This document shows positions 1 to 8,085 of a DNA stretch of 64,000 nucleotides, piece after piece; position 1 is the stretch's first letter; each line of letters starts with the position of its first letter. The translations under genes and the position numbers were made by a program. Origin of the DNA: Bacillus fungorum (lineage in GTDB: Bacteria > Bacillota > Bacilli > Bacillales > Bacillaceae_G); contig NZ_NWUW01000021.1 of NCBI RefSeq assembly GCF_002746455.1, positions 25,918 to 89,917 of the forward strand, written 5' to 3'. The notes under the pieces were generated by a model. That model was not told where the DNA came from. It did not search any database and saw only the letters and a program-made list of their open reading frames with translations.

Positions 1-228
1 TTGCTAGCTGTAATGAGCGATAAAGGATATATTATGTGCGGTGCATTAGATATAGGTCTTTTAAATGAGAAGTTAGGGGATCGAGGAATTATTGCTGGCC
101 GCGCGGTTGGTGTAAGAACGATCGAACAACTTCTTGAAGCACCGCTAGAATCAGTAACGATTGAAGCCGAAGCTTTAGGTATTACGACTGGCACAATCGG
201 AAAAGAAGCATTATTAAAAATGAGATAA
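1..228 (+). CDS. yunC: YunC family protein (DUF1805), C-terminal part
   Basis: This is the last 75 codons of a gene whose start lies before the window. The residues match the DUF1805 family of small conserved Firmicute proteins with no established biochemical role. A GALDIGLLNEKLGDRG stretch is followed by the GRAVGVRTIEQLLEAPLE segment typical of the family, and the protein ends in a lysine/methionine-rich tail. It precedes yunB and lytH as in the B. subtilis yun cluster, which supports the name. It is followed at once by an intrinsic terminator. The frame is open to the left edge, so the first base is not a start codon. Confidence 0.8.
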   Translation: MLAVMSDKGYIMCGALDIGLLNEKLGDRGIIAGRAVGVRTIEQLLEAPLESVTIEAEALGITTGTIGKEALLKMR

Positions 229-239
229 GCATATATCGT

Positions 240-282
240 CCCTCCTTCTTGCATAGAAATGATATAAGAAGGAGGGTTTTTT
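240..282 (+). terminator. Terminator between yunC and yunB that also contains the yunB ribosome binding site
   Basis: An 11-bp perfect stem (240-250 with 266-276) is followed by six T. The right arm is an AAGAAGGAGGG sequence lying 6 bases before the yunB ATG, so the same bases form both the stem and the Shine-Dalgarno of the next gene. Confidence 0.85.
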
Positions 283-1014
283 ATGAGTATATTTCGTTCG
301 AAAAATTCGCGGTTTCGAAGGGGACCTATTTCCTTTCGGCACATACTGCTTATGTCGTTTATTCTTTTTATCATATTACTCGTGCAAGGATTATGGATTG
401 TGAATAGCAGCATTCAGCCGACATTAATGAAATATGGAGAAGTAGAGACAAATAAAATGGCGACAGCGGTTATGACGAAGGCGGTAAAAGATAGAATTAA
501 TGAAGGATTCGATGTCGATTCATTAATGAAAGTACAAAATGATAAAAACGGGAAAGTATCTACAATTAATTTAAATACAAAACAAGTAAATGAAATCGTA
601 ACGTCAACGACCACATACATAGAAAAATATTTACAGCAAGTAGAACAGGGGAATTTGAAGGGGCTCGGTATTTCTGAAAAAAATGGGGCAACGATGGCAA
701 TTCCTTTTGGTCGTGTAACAGATAATGCGCTTCTTGGAAATATAGGACCCGACATTCCGATTGATTTCACAACGATTGGTCATGTAAATACAGATATTAA
801 ACAAAAAATTGAACCACATGGGATCAATACGACAGCAATTCAAATTATTATGGAGATGGAAGTCACGTTGCAAGTAATTATTCCATTTCATACGAAAGAA
901 ATAACAGTAAAGCAAGACGTTCCAATTGCAACGCGTATCGTTCAAGGAGAAGTGCCTACTTATTATGGAAGCGGAAGTGTTGTTGTACCTGATAAAAAGA
1001 AAACGGATAGTTAG
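283..1014 (+). CDS. yunB: Sporulation protein YunB
   Basis: The 243-residue protein has a basic N-terminus and one hydrophobic anchor (about residues 20-42), then an extracytoplasmic domain. The order yunC-yunB-lytH-lipA matches B. subtilis, where YunB is a mother-cell membrane protein needed for efficient sporulation. The C-terminal half is beta-rich and ends in a basic KKKTDS tail. The start is set by a strong AAGGAGGG Shine-Dalgarno inside the preceding terminator stem, so full-length read-through from yunC would mask initiation, while transcripts starting inside the loop would expose it. Function beyond sporulation is inferred from family knowledge only. Confidence 0.88.
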   Translation: MSIFRSKNSRFRRGPISFRHILLMSFILFIILLVQGLWIVNSSIQPTLMKYGEVETNKMATAVMTKAVKDRINEGFDVDSLMKVQNDKNGKVSTINLNTKQVNEIVTSTTTYIEKYLQQVEQGNLKGLGISEKNGATMAIPFGRVTDNALLGNIGPDIPIDFTTIGHVNTDIKQKIEPHGINTTAIQIIMEMEVTLQVIIPFHTKEITVKQDVPIATRIVQGEVPTYYGSGSVVVPDKKKTDS

Positions 1015-1027
1015 ATGAATACAAAAA

Positions 1028-1054
1028 ATAACCGTAGCACATTGCTACGGTTAT
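1028..1054. terminator. Bidirectional terminator between yunB and lytH
   Basis: A 12-bp perfect stem with a 3-base loop is flanked by A-rich sequence on the left and T-rich sequence on the right. It can serve both convergent genes, and the lytH stop codon lies in its right arm. Confidence 0.8.
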
Positions 1055-2034
1055 CGTTTTGTATTTGCGCGTTCTTTTCGCTCCCAAAGACTTAAATGCA
1101 TGTATGGATCGAAAGCCCATTCTGTATAACCATTGTCTTTATACATGCCGAAATGTAGGTGGGGCGGGAATTTTCCAGCTGTGCCGGGAGGGCCGTAACC
1201 AGTGCTACCAACAAATCCGATTACTTTTCCAGGCTCGACAATTTGTCCAAGTTGTATTTCTTTTGAGAACCCGCCTAAGTGAGCGTAATAATGGTAATTA
1301 TTATGAAGGTCGCGAATGCCGATGCGCCATCCGCCAAGACGGTTCCAGCCTTTTGTTTCAATAATGCCATAGCAAGTGGATCTTACTGGTACGCCATAGC
1401 CTGCAAAAATATCGGTTCCTTCATGAATTCTTCTTCCCCCAAAACTTCTTCCAGCACCGAAAGTACTACGGTAGCTATGGTCACTGCGAATAGGGAGGGG
1501 AAAAGCATTTCCTTCTAAATTAATACGTCCATAATGTTTATAAATTTGGGCGTATTCGGTAATTAATTCAACTGTTTTCGCACGTCTATAATATTCCCAA
1601 AGCATAATGTGAATGCGGTCTTCTGACGTTCCTTGTTTCTTTAAAATCGTTGCTGCTGTATGCAGAAGATCACGGTCGTTATTTGCATTTGCAAATCCAT
1701 CTTTGTTACCATCTAAACCCATTCCGCCAAATAGAGAAATTGTATGGGGAAGAGTATCGTTACTATTAACAGGTCCAGCCCATATTTCTGGTTTGAAATA
1801 AAGAGAAATGATGGCATCTGGCTTTTTCGGAATATCTTTTCTTACGCTCCGTATATTTCTTTCATATTGATCCATTGCAGCTAAGTAATACCACGGAATG
1901 CCTGAAGATTGCTCAGTTTCTTTATATAGTGCCATGCGCTTTTCGTATATGCTTTGCTGATTATCTTCACCGTAAGCGATGTTTTGGTGGAGAAGAAAGC
2001 AAATCGAAAGCAAAATAGAAATTTTTCGAAGCAT
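1051..2034 (-). CDS. lytH: Spore cortex L-Ala-D-Glu endopeptidase LytH (M23 family)
   Basis: The protein is 327 residues from an ATG preceded by AAAGGAG at 9-base spacing; an upstream in-frame ATG at 2130 lacks such a site. It has an N-terminal signal peptide (about residues 1-21) and a C-terminal M23/LysM-type metallopeptidase domain. The zinc motif HxxxD is at His204/Asp208, a further His sits in a YYAHL motif near 252, and the HLH motif is at 292-294. In B. subtilis LytH cleaves peptide side chains to leave single L-Ala residues in spore cortex and is made in the forespore under SigG. Convergent to yunB and divergent from lipA. Confidence 0.92.
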   Translation of the reverse strand: MLRKISILLSICFLLHQNIAYGEDNQQSIYEKRMALYKETEQSSGIPWYYLAAMDQYERNIRSVRKDIPKKPDAIISLYFKPEIWAGPVNSNDTLPHTISLFGGMGLDGNKDGFANANNDRDLLHTAATILKKQGTSEDRIHIMLWEYYRRAKTVELITEYAQIYKHYGRINLEGNAFPLPIRSDHSYRSTFGAGRSFGGRRIHEGTDIFAGYGVPVRSTCYGIIETKGWNRLGGWRIGIRDLHNNYHYYAHLGGFSKEIQLGQIVEPGKVIGFVGSTGYGPPGTAGKFPPHLHFGMYKDNGYTEWAFDPYMHLSLWERKERANTKR

Positions 2035-2130
2035 GAAATAGACTCCTTTCACAACATCACTCTTTTTAGTGTGGGATATACGGAGTATTTCATTATAGGG
2101 AACGATTGGAAAAAATCTTAGAATCTTCAT

Positions 2131-2159
2131 TTGAGCAAATCGCTTTCATACGTTAGAAT
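2131..2159 (+). promoter_or_regulatory. SigA-type promoter of lipA
   Basis: TTGAGC at 2131-2136 and TAGAAT at 2154-2159 are separated by 17 bases, about 65 bases before the lipA start. Assigned by consensus only. Confidence 0.6.
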
Positions 2160-2223
2160 AGATATGTTACATTGAAAGAAGCGAACACGGTAAACTATTT
2201 CATATTGTGCGGAGTTGATAACC

Positions 2224-3120
2224 ATGACAAAACAAACAGAATATAAGCGCAAGCCCGAATGGTTGAAAATTAAGTTAAACACGAATGAAAACTATACAGG
2301 CTTAAAGAAAATGATGCGTTCTAAGAATCTTCATACAGTTTGTGAAGAAGCGAAATGTCCGAATATTCATGAATGCTGGGCTGTAAGAAAAACAGCAACA
2401 TTTATGATTTTAGGTGCAGTATGTACACGTGCTTGTCGTTTCTGTGCGGTTAAAACAGGCTTACCAACTGAGCTTGATTTACAAGAGCCAGAACGCGTAG
2501 CAGATTCTGTAGTACAAATGGGCTTAAAGCACGTTGTTATAACAGCGGTTGCACGTGATGATTTAAAAGACGGGGGAGCGGGTGTTTTTGCTGAAACAGT
2601 ACGCGCTGTTCGTCGCAAAAATCCATTTACGTCAATCGAAGTATTACCATCTGATATGGGTGGAGTAGAAGAAAACTTAAAAATGTTAATGGATGCAAAA
2701 CCAGATATTTTAAACCATAACATTGAAACAGTACGTCGATTATCTAACCGAGTTCGCGCTAGAGCAAAATATGACCGTTCATTAGAGTTTTTACGTCGAG
2801 CGAAAGAAATGCAGCCTGATATTCCAACTAAATCGAGCATTATGGTGGGCTTAGGTGAAACAAGAGAAGATTTAATTGAAGCAATGGATGACTTACGTGC
2901 AAACAATGTGGATATTTTAACTCTTGGACAATACCTACAACCATCTAAGAAGCATTTACCAGTTCTTAAATATTACCCACCAGCAGAATTTGCAGAGCTT
3001 AAAGAAATTGCACTTAGCAAAGGATTTAGCCACTGTGAAGCTGGTCCACTTGTGCGTTCTTCTTACCATGCGGACGAGCAAGTTCGTTCTGCGAAAGAAA
3101 AAACAGCAGAAGCTAAATAA
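2224..3120 (+). CDS. lipA: Lipoyl synthase LipA
   Basis: Radical-SAM enzyme of 298 residues that inserts two sulfurs into octanoyl groups on E2/GcvH proteins to make lipoyl cofactor. Both [4Fe-4S] cluster sites are visible: the auxiliary cluster cysteines at 40, 45 and 51 ([12 protein letters not shown]) and the SAM-cluster CxxxCxxC at 67, 71 and 74. The C-terminal RSSYHA motif, which supplies the serine ligand of the auxiliary cluster, is also present. A GGAG site precedes the ATG by about 9 bases; an upstream in-frame TTG at 2215 is less well placed. It stands alone with its own promoter and terminator, divergent from lytH. Confidence 0.97.
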   Translation: MTKQTEYKRKPEWLKIKLNTNENYTGLKKMMRSKNLHTVCEEAKCPNIHECWAVRKTATFMILGAVCTRACRFCAVKTGLPTELDLQEPERVADSVVQMGLKHVVITAVARDDLKDGGAGVFAETVRAVRRKNPFTSIEVLPSDMGGVEENLKMLMDAKPDILNHNIETVRRLSNRVRARAKYDRSLEFLRRAKEMQPDIPTKSSIMVGLGETREDLIEAMDDLRANNVDILTLGQYLQPSKKHLPVLKYYPPAEFAELKEIALSKGFSHCEAGPLVRSSYHADEQVRSAKEKTAEAK

Positions 3121-3122
3121 TG

Positions 3123-3155
3123 AAAAAAAGAGAGCTAACGATTAGCTCTCTTTTT
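3123..3155. terminator. Bidirectional terminator between lipA and the YbaK-like gene
   Basis: A 9-bp stem (AGAGAGCTA with TAGCTCTCT) is flanked by A7 on the left and T5 on the right, serving both convergent genes. Confidence 0.85.
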
Positions 3156-3621
3156 GTTTGTACTCCAAAACAGTATTTGAACATGTTAATAAAATCTTTT
3201 TTAATTCCTCTGTGGATAATTCAATTGTAAATTCAGGTACACCAGGTGTAATTAAAATTTTACCGTAAGTATAAATCGCACTATCCACAATAATTGTTAC
3301 ATCTTGTGAATAACCGAAAGGAGCTACACATCCTGGCGTGCAACCAGTTTTGTCGCGCAGTTCATCGTGAGAACAGAGAGATAAGCGTTCTCCAGTTATT
3401 TCTTTCATCTCTCCCCGGTTGAGCCTTGTGCCCTCTAACGTAAAGAATACGTAATAATATCCAGACTTTGATTTTAAAAATAAGCTTTTACTTGGAGTAC
3501 CTTGTAAACCAAGCCTTTCACGTACGATTCGATCTGTTTCATAATCGAGTACTGGTTCGTGTTCAAACTTTTCGTAAGAAGCATTTGTTTTATGTAGTAA
3601 AGCGAGTACATCTTCGTACAT
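3142..3621 (-). CDS. YbaK/EbsC-type aminoacyl-tRNA deacylase-like protein
   Basis: The 159-residue protein has the layout of the YbaK/ProX/INS-domain fold: an N-terminal helix, a central KSLFLK region carrying the invariant lysine of this family, and a CVAPFG-type loop. Members remove mischarged amino acids (Ala or Cys) from tRNA-Pro or related tRNAs. Which substrate this one acts on cannot be read from the sequence. An AAAGGGG site lies about 10 bases before the ATG. The stop codon falls in the terminator shared with lipA. It lies next to a phosphatase gene with which no functional link is obvious. Confidence 0.8.
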   Translation of the reverse strand: MYEDVLALLHKTNASYEKFEHEPVLDYETDRIVRERLGLQGTPSKSLFLKSKSGYYYVFFTLEGTRLNRGEMKEITGERLSLCSHDELRDKTGCTPGCVAPFGYSQDVTIIVDSAIYTYGKILITPGVPEFTIELSTEELKKILLTCSNTVLEYKQKES

Positions 3622-3695
3622 ATGGAGTGATACCCCTTTCTATTGTTAGTACAGTTTCTTCTCGTGGCGTCAACTGAATATGTTGGAAAGAGATA

Positions 3696-4250
3696 TTACT
3701 TGGACGGTGATTCCCATAATCGTTTTAGGATACATTGTTCATCGATTGTAATTTCGTAAATATCAGGATTCGTTAAAGCTCGCCATTCATTAAAGCCAAT
3801 CGTCTGATCAAAGTGCCTTAAAATGAGCGTAAGTAAGTTTCCATGTGTAACAAGTAGTGTTGTAGTATGGTTTAATTTTAAAACGTCTTGGATAAGCGAT
3901 ATAGCACGGTCCGTTGCTTGTTTTGTTGACTCTCCGCCTGAAAAGGCAATATCTATATTTGTAAAAGTAGACTCTAGTTTCTGCATCCAATCATCCATTG
4001 GAACGTCGCTTAATATGCGTTCAGCTAATCTTTCATCTTCTTGGATAGACAAGTTAGCTTGGAGCGCATAGGGCCGTATAGAATCGATAGCTCGCACAAA
4101 TGGGCTTGAAATAATATGATCTATTTGTGGTTGGTCTTCTAAGAGGAATGTAGCAAGGGTGTTTGCTTGATTCTTTCCGTCAATTGTTAATTCAGCATCA
4201 CGTTTTTGTCCAGCGGCTGAACAATGTCGTATTACAATTATTTTCTTCAT
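3696..4250 (-). CDS. Histidine phosphatase family protein (phosphoglycerate mutase-like)
   Basis: At 184 residues it is a short member of the PGAM/acid phosphatase branch. The N-terminus carries the catalytic histidine in IRHCSAAG (the usual RHG is RHC here), a second arginine in SSPFVRA, and a C-terminal catalytic histidine in LVTHGN. The family transfers phosphate through a phosphohistidine, and many bacterial members are broad phosphatases. The Gly-to-Cys change after Arg-His occurs in some members and does not by itself imply loss of activity. The substrate is unknown. Its upstream end faces a secreted-protein gene transcribed the other way. Confidence 0.82.
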   Translation of the reverse strand: MKKIIVIRHCSAAGQKRDAELTIDGKNQANTLATFLLEDQPQIDHIISSPFVRAIDSIRPYALQANLSIQEDERLAERILSDVPMDDWMQKLESTFTNIDIAFSGGESTKQATDRAISLIQDVLKLNHTTTLLVTHGNLLTLILRHFDQTIGFNEWRALTNPDIYEITIDEQCILKRLWESPSK

Positions 4251-4383
4251 AATTCATCCCCATCTTTCAAGTTGACGCTATATACTTCGACAAATGTAGA
4301 AAAAATTCCTTTTTATTGGAAACAGCATATGGATTTAAATATGTGGAAAAGTAATGTGGATAATAAAAAATTGAGGTGTCACT

Positions 4384-4818
4384 ATGAAAAAAATGATGTG
4401 CATTGTATTCATTATTTGTTTTCTTACGCAATTATCCACAACATATGCAGAATCCAATCAAAAGTTAGATTATCCAAGCAATCGAAATAAGCCATTTATG
4501 AGTGAAGATGTGTTTTACGAACAATTAGACAAGAAAATTTATAAAGAATATGAAAATGCAGCATACAGCGTTCGAAAAAAAGTCTTATTTAAAGAAGTGC
4601 CCGATGAAGAATCTTCTTTTAGGCAAAAAACAGCCGTGGGTTGTCGGAGTGAAGTGGTGCTTCAAGATTCTTTTGTTCACCCTGATCGCCAAGTTTATTT
4701 TTTCGCGTCCTTTTCTCAAAATGAAGTAGAAGAGTTACACAAGTACATCGTTATAGATGCAGAAACAAAGAAGGAGCTGCAAGGAGGAAAAAGCTATCAT
4801 CATTGCGACAATCCATAA
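4384..4818 (+). CDS. Secreted protein of unknown function
   Basis: The 144-residue protein has a clear cleavable signal peptide (about residues 1-22, ending TTYA). The mature part is charged, with two widely spaced cysteines (one in VGCRSE, one in the C-terminal HHCDNP) that could form a disulfide outside the cell. I do not recognise a domain. An AGGTG ribosome binding site precedes the ATG, and a strong terminator follows the stop. It is probably specific to the B. cereus group, since the B. subtilis region lacks an equivalent between lipA and yutC; that is inference from gene order. Confidence 0.72.
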   Translation: MKKMMCIVFIICFLTQLSTTYAESNQKLDYPSNRNKPFMSEDVFYEQLDKKIYKEYENAAYSVRKKVLFKEVPDEESSFRQKTAVGCRSEVVLQDSFVHPDRQVYFFASFSQNEVEELHKYIVIDAETKKELQGGKSYHHCDNP

Positions 4819-4850
4819 AAAATAATCCACCAATCGGTGGGTTATTTTTT
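4817..4850. terminator. Bidirectional terminator
   Basis: A 15-base arm on each side around an AATC loop, with an A-run on one side and T6 on the other, between the secreted protein gene and the convergent YhfC-like gene. Confidence 0.85.
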
Positions 4851-5622
4851 ACTCCGGCACACTCATTAATTTCGCTTTCATTTTGCGAATAAGAACGACA
4901 GCACCGATTGTGAAGAGAAGGGTAATTCCCTCTGCAACAAAGATGTTAATTGTTTTTGTTTGGTAAAGCGCCGCGAAGAAATCTACGAATGCGTGGAATA
5001 GTATAGCGTACACAAGGAATATATATTTCTTCTGTTTTACTGCGTATAAGACAAGTATTGTAAAGGCGATTTGCAGCACGAGTGCCATAATTCTTTCGAA
5101 GCTACCAAGGAAGTATAAGTAGGCAGGTTGCTGAATTAACATGTCCTGTAGGCGGCTTAGCTCTGGCATTTTTTCAACCATTTGAGCGAAGCTACCGCTG
5201 TTAATTGAATTCGCAAATATAAGTGCTTGGAATGCAGAGAATCCGCCAACTAAAATGGATTCTATCCCGCCGTGACCAATTCCATAAGCAAAACCATCTT
5301 TATATTCTTTATATTTTTTTAGCAGGAAAAAAAAGGCAACGAAGCGTCCTAATTCTTCAAAAATACCAGCAGTTAGTCCACCATACAGTGCGAAGACAAA
5401 TGGATTTTCTAAAATTGGAGCGATTGCTGGATTACCGCGCATAAATAGGTGGAATGGTGTTTCGAGAATTTGGGTAAATCCGATAAAGATAAGAACACCA
5501 ACGCCGACCACTTTCCAATTAATATTATATTTTTTACGGAAATAAACGAGTACAATAATTGGGACCAGAATCGAGACAATGAGTTGAAAGATGATGCTGG
5601 CAATTACAGTATTTGAAACCAT
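4849..5622 (-). CDS. YhfC family membrane protein (putative intramembrane metalloprotease)
   Basis: The 257-residue polytopic membrane protein has about seven hydrophobic segments. It carries an EELGR motif in an AGIFEELGRF context, an HGG motif near IGHGGIES, and an FHAFVDFF segment. Together these resemble the Glu and His motifs of the CPBP/YhfC group of putative intramembrane proteases. The start chosen is the ATG at 5622, which has an upstream GGTG-type site; a further in-frame ATG at 5664 adds a soluble 14-residue tail without a site. It is divergent from a MerR regulator gene. Substrate and physiological role are unknown. Confidence 0.75.
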   Translation of the reverse strand: MVSNTVIASIIFQLIVSILVPIIVLVYFRKKYNINWKVVGVGVLIFIGFTQILETPFHLFMRGNPAIAPILENPFVFALYGGLTAGIFEELGRFVAFFFLLKKYKEYKDGFAYGIGHGGIESILVGGFSAFQALIFANSINSGSFAQMVEKMPELSRLQDMLIQQPAYLYFLGSFERIMALVLQIAFTILVLYAVKQKKYIFLVYAILFHAFVDFFAALYQTKTINIFVAEGITLLFTIGAVVLIRKMKAKLMSVPE

Positions 5623-5711
5623 ATTTTCACCGCTTTCTAATATATGTACATATCTATTATGCATGAAATATGGGAGAGATGAAACTTTTTAAGATAAAAT
5701 GAATTTACTTA

Positions 5712-5742
5712 TTGACTCTAACGTTGCGTCATACTTTATCGT
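5712..5742 (+). promoter_or_regulatory. MerR-type promoter/operator of the downstream regulator gene
   Basis: TTGACT (5712-5717) is followed after an unusually long 19-base spacer by TATCGT (5737-5742). The spacer carries a TAACGTTGCGTCA core much like operators of multidrug-sensing MerR proteins. A long spacer is the hallmark of promoters activated by MerR-family DNA distortion. This suggests autoregulation. Confidence 0.55.
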
Positions 5743-5764
5743 ATGTACTAAGGGGGAGATACAC

Positions 5765-6496
5765 ATGACAATGAAGGTAAAAGAGGTAGCTAATTTAGTT
5801 GGAATTAGTGTGCGCACACTGCATCATTACGATGAAATTGGGTTGTTAACCCCAGACGAGACGACAGAGTCTGGATATCGTCTGTATTCCAATGAAAATT
5901 TAGAGACATTGCAGCAAATTTTATTTTTTAAAGAACTAGGCTTCCCTTTGAAGAAAATTAAAGAAATTATCATGAGTCCATCATTTAATCGCGAAGGGGC
6001 ACTACAGCTTCATAAGAAAATGCTTCTTGAAAAGCGTGCTAGGTTAGATAAAGTGATTGCGACGATTGATAAAACAATTCAGCATACAAAAGGAGAGATT
6101 GAAATGACGAATAAAGAGAAATTTGAAGGATTCGATTTCAGCCATAATCCGTACGAAGAAGAAGCGCGTGAAAGATGGGGAGACGAAGCTGTAGATAAAG
6201 CGAATGAATATGCGAAAGGTATGTCAAAAGATAATCAAGAAGAGTTTAATACGATTTACAGAAATTTAGCGGCGCTTAGACACGGAGCACCAGATTCTAA
6301 AGAGGCACAGGAAGCTATCAAAGTATGGTACGATTACTTGCAAAACTTCGGTGAATATTCATTAGATGCTTTTAAAGGACTCGGCCAAATGTACGTTGCT
6401 GATGAGCGCTTTATGAAAAATATCGATAAGTTTGGCGAAGGGTTAGCGCAGTTTATGTGTGATGCGATGGAGGTTTATGCGGATCGTAAGAAATAG
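5765..6496 (+). CDS. MerR family regulator with TipAS effector-binding domain
   Basis: The protein is 243 residues from an ATG preceded by AAGGGGGA. Residues 1-70 form a MerR winged HTH with the YLHYDEIGLL-type motif (here LHHYDEIGLLTP) and SGYRLY. A coiled-coil dimerisation helix follows. The C-terminal domain (from about residue 120) is a TipAS antibiotic-recognition domain with the conserved NPYEEEARERWGD segment. Homologues such as Mta and TipA sense drugs or peptides and activate transporters or themselves. No efflux gene adjoins it on this strand, so an autoregulated sequestering role or distant targets are possible. Confidence 0.9.
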   Translation: MTMKVKEVANLVGISVRTLHHYDEIGLLTPDETTESGYRLYSNENLETLQQILFFKELGFPLKKIKEIIMSPSFNREGALQLHKKMLLEKRARLDKVIATIDKTIQHTKGEIEMTNKEKFEGFDFSHNPYEEEARERWGDEAVDKANEYAKGMSKDNQEEFNTIYRNLAALRHGAPDSKEAQEAIKVWYDYLQNFGEYSLDAFKGLGQMYVADERFMKNIDKFGEGLAQFMCDAMEVYADRKK

Positions 6497-6510
6497 TAAA
6501 AAAGTAAAAC

Positions 6511-6551
6511 AGTAAAACAGGTGGAGGTTTTCTCCACCTGTTTTACTTTTT
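6511..6551. terminator. Bidirectional terminator between the MerR gene and yutC
   Basis: A 15-bp perfect stem (AGTAAAACAGGTGGA with its complement) with a T-rich flank on the right and an A-rich flank on the left. It contains the stop region of the convergent lipoprotein gene. Confidence 0.85.
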
Positions 6552-7121
6552 AATCATATCATTCAAAGTTTGATTCTCTGTATTGTTCAAATGAGGATTT
6601 TTGCTCATTTCACGCTTTAACATATCGAGGCTTTGTGTATATTCTGTATCATTTAATGCGCCAGATTGAAGCCCTTGAATTTGAGAAATCAATTTTTGGT
6701 TTGTTGATACATATGCTTTATAATAGCGAGGGACGATGGACAAAGCAGTTTTATATACTTGATCCGCTACGAGTTTCGGATCCGTTGTGTTTGCACGGTA
6801 TACAACAAATACTTCATCATCAGTAACGAGCGTAGCAGCGTTTGTAACGTCAGGAAGTTTGACTGTCATGCTTGTAATCATTTCAGCGACTTTCTCACGG
6901 TTAATGGCTCCTACTTGTTTGTTAGATACTTCATGTTTTTGTTTAGATGAATAGCCGACCCTTGTAAGTCGTGTATTTGTATTTTCCGTATGATACATAT
7001 CGTTTTTATTGGAAACAAGAACACGACTTCCTTCTTCACGTTCCATTTCGGCTTTATTCGTTGATTGGCAGCCTGCAAATAAGGAAAGCGTGAGGAGAGA
7101 GAGTATAATTTGTTTTTTCAC
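6543..7121 (-). CDS. yutC: YhcN/YlaJ family sporulation lipoprotein
   Basis: The 192-residue protein has a lipoprotein signal (LLTLSLFAGC, lipid-modified cysteine at position 18) and a C-terminal YhcN/YlaJ domain. Visible family features are VAEMITSMTVKLPDVTNAATLVTD followed by DEVFVVYRAN, as in spore-associated lipoproteins of this family. The GTG start is placed by a GGAGGTGAT site. Its place between lipA and yutD matches yutC of B. subtilis, from which I take the name. The role is likely in the spore membrane or germination, by analogy with YhcN. No promoter could be assigned. Confidence 0.82.
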   Translation of the reverse strand: MKKQIILSLLTLSLFAGCQSTNKAEMEREEGSRVLVSNKNDMYHTENTNTRLTRVGYSSKQKHEVSNKQVGAINREKVAEMITSMTVKLPDVTNAATLVTDDEVFVVYRANTTDPKLVADQVYKTALSIVPRYYKAYVSTNQKLISQIQGLQSGALNDTEYTQSLDMLKREMSKNPHLNNTENQTLNDMIKK

Positions 7122-7236
7122 GATGTATCACCTCCTTCTCCATAGCATGCACTAATTTGCAAATTTTTGTATTTGAAATTGTTGGTTGGTATGCTTTGTG
7201 ATACGATAAAAAGAAGAATGCTTAGAGAGGAAGTTA

Positions 7237-7542
7237 ATGATGGAGCAAAAGCAAGAGATTCATGCTACGGTGAGCATTAGTAATGTTCAGTACGAAGTAA
7301 TTAAAAACTTTCGTGACGGTTTTAGTGAAGAAGCATTTAAAGAGCGCTATGCAGAAATTTTAAATAAATATGATTACATCGTTGGGGACTGGGGTTATGA
7401 GCAACTTAGATTGCGCGGATTCTTTGATGATAGTAACCAGCGTGCGACATATGATACGAAAATTAGTACATTGTCAGAGTATTTATACGAGTACTGTAAC
7501 TTCGGTTGTGCACACTTCGTATTACGAAAAGTGAAGAAATAA
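7237..7542 (+). CDS. yutD: YutD family protein (DUF1027)
   Basis: The small cytoplasmic protein of about 101 residues ends in basic residues. The segment DYIVGDWGYEQLRLRGFF, followed by CNFGCAHFVLRK, is the characteristic core of the YutD/DUF1027 family, conserved across Bacilli with no assigned biochemical function. Two ATG codons adjoin (7237 and 7240) and either fits the AGAGAGG site. It is divergent from the sporulation lipoprotein gene and shares a convergent terminator with the GNAT gene downstream. Confidence 0.88.
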   Translation: MMEQKQEIHATVSISNVQYEVIKNFRDGFSEEAFKERYAEILNKYDYIVGDWGYEQLRLRGFFDDSNQRATYDTKISTLSEYLYEYCNFGCAHFVLRKVKK

Positions 7543-7543
7543 A

Positions 7544-7575
7544 AAAATCCTCTTACGATTGTAAGAGGACTTTTT
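7544..7575. terminator. Bidirectional terminator after yutD
   Basis: A 9-bp stem (TCCTCTTAC with GTAAGAGGA) and 4-base loop with an A7 flank on the left and T5 on the right, shared with the convergent GNAT gene. Confidence 0.85.
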
Positions 7576-8074
7576 CATAGCAATTATACCAATTGTGAGG
7601 AGGCTGTTTACTGGAAAAGTAAACAGCACCTCGGCAAATATAATGATTCTTTTCATACAAACGCAATGAAACAGGATTACCAGTGAAAGCATCTAATCGT
7701 ATGCCGGTATAGTTTTTCTGTTTCGCTTCATTTTCCCAAAAGGATAAAAGTACTTTGCTATATCCTTTTCCTTGCGCGAGCGGATGGATGACGAAAGAGT
7801 GGACGATAAGAAAGCGCCCGTCTGTTTCTGACCAATCAATGCGCTCATATTCTGGAGACTGCGACTCGTTTAATACGACAGCACCAACGAGTGAATCACC
7901 CTCAAACAGGCAATAGAGTTCACCTTGTTCTAAGTGATAGGAAATATGTTCTTGCGCCGGATAAGAATCATCCCATTGGTAAATTTGATTTTGTAAGAGC
8001 GCTTTTTTACATTCTGTATACATTTCATCTAATTCGTCTAGTAAATCCATCGTACCTTTTCTCACTTTTAACAT
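7553..8074 (-). CDS. GNAT family N-acetyltransferase
   Basis: The protein is 173 residues from an ATG with a GAGGGGGGA site; an in-frame ATG 21 bases upstream is not supported by a site. The acetyl-CoA binding motif is visible as HPLAQGKGYSKVLLSF, after beta strands with FLIVHSFVIHP, and a C-terminal NPVSLRLYEKNHY segment is typical of the fold. The substrate cannot be inferred. It follows the S4-like gene after only 11 bases, so the two are probably co-transcribed. Confidence 0.85.
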   Translation of the reverse strand: MLKVRKGTMDLLDELDEMYTECKKALLQNQIYQWDDSYPAQEHISYHLEQGELYCLFEGDSLVGAVVLNESQSPEYERIDWSETDGRFLIVHSFVIHPLAQGKGYSKVLLSFWENEAKQKNYTGIRLDAFTGNPVSLRLYEKNHYICRGAVYFSSKQPPHNWYNCYEKVLLQS

Positions 8075-8085
8075 GAGATCCCCCC

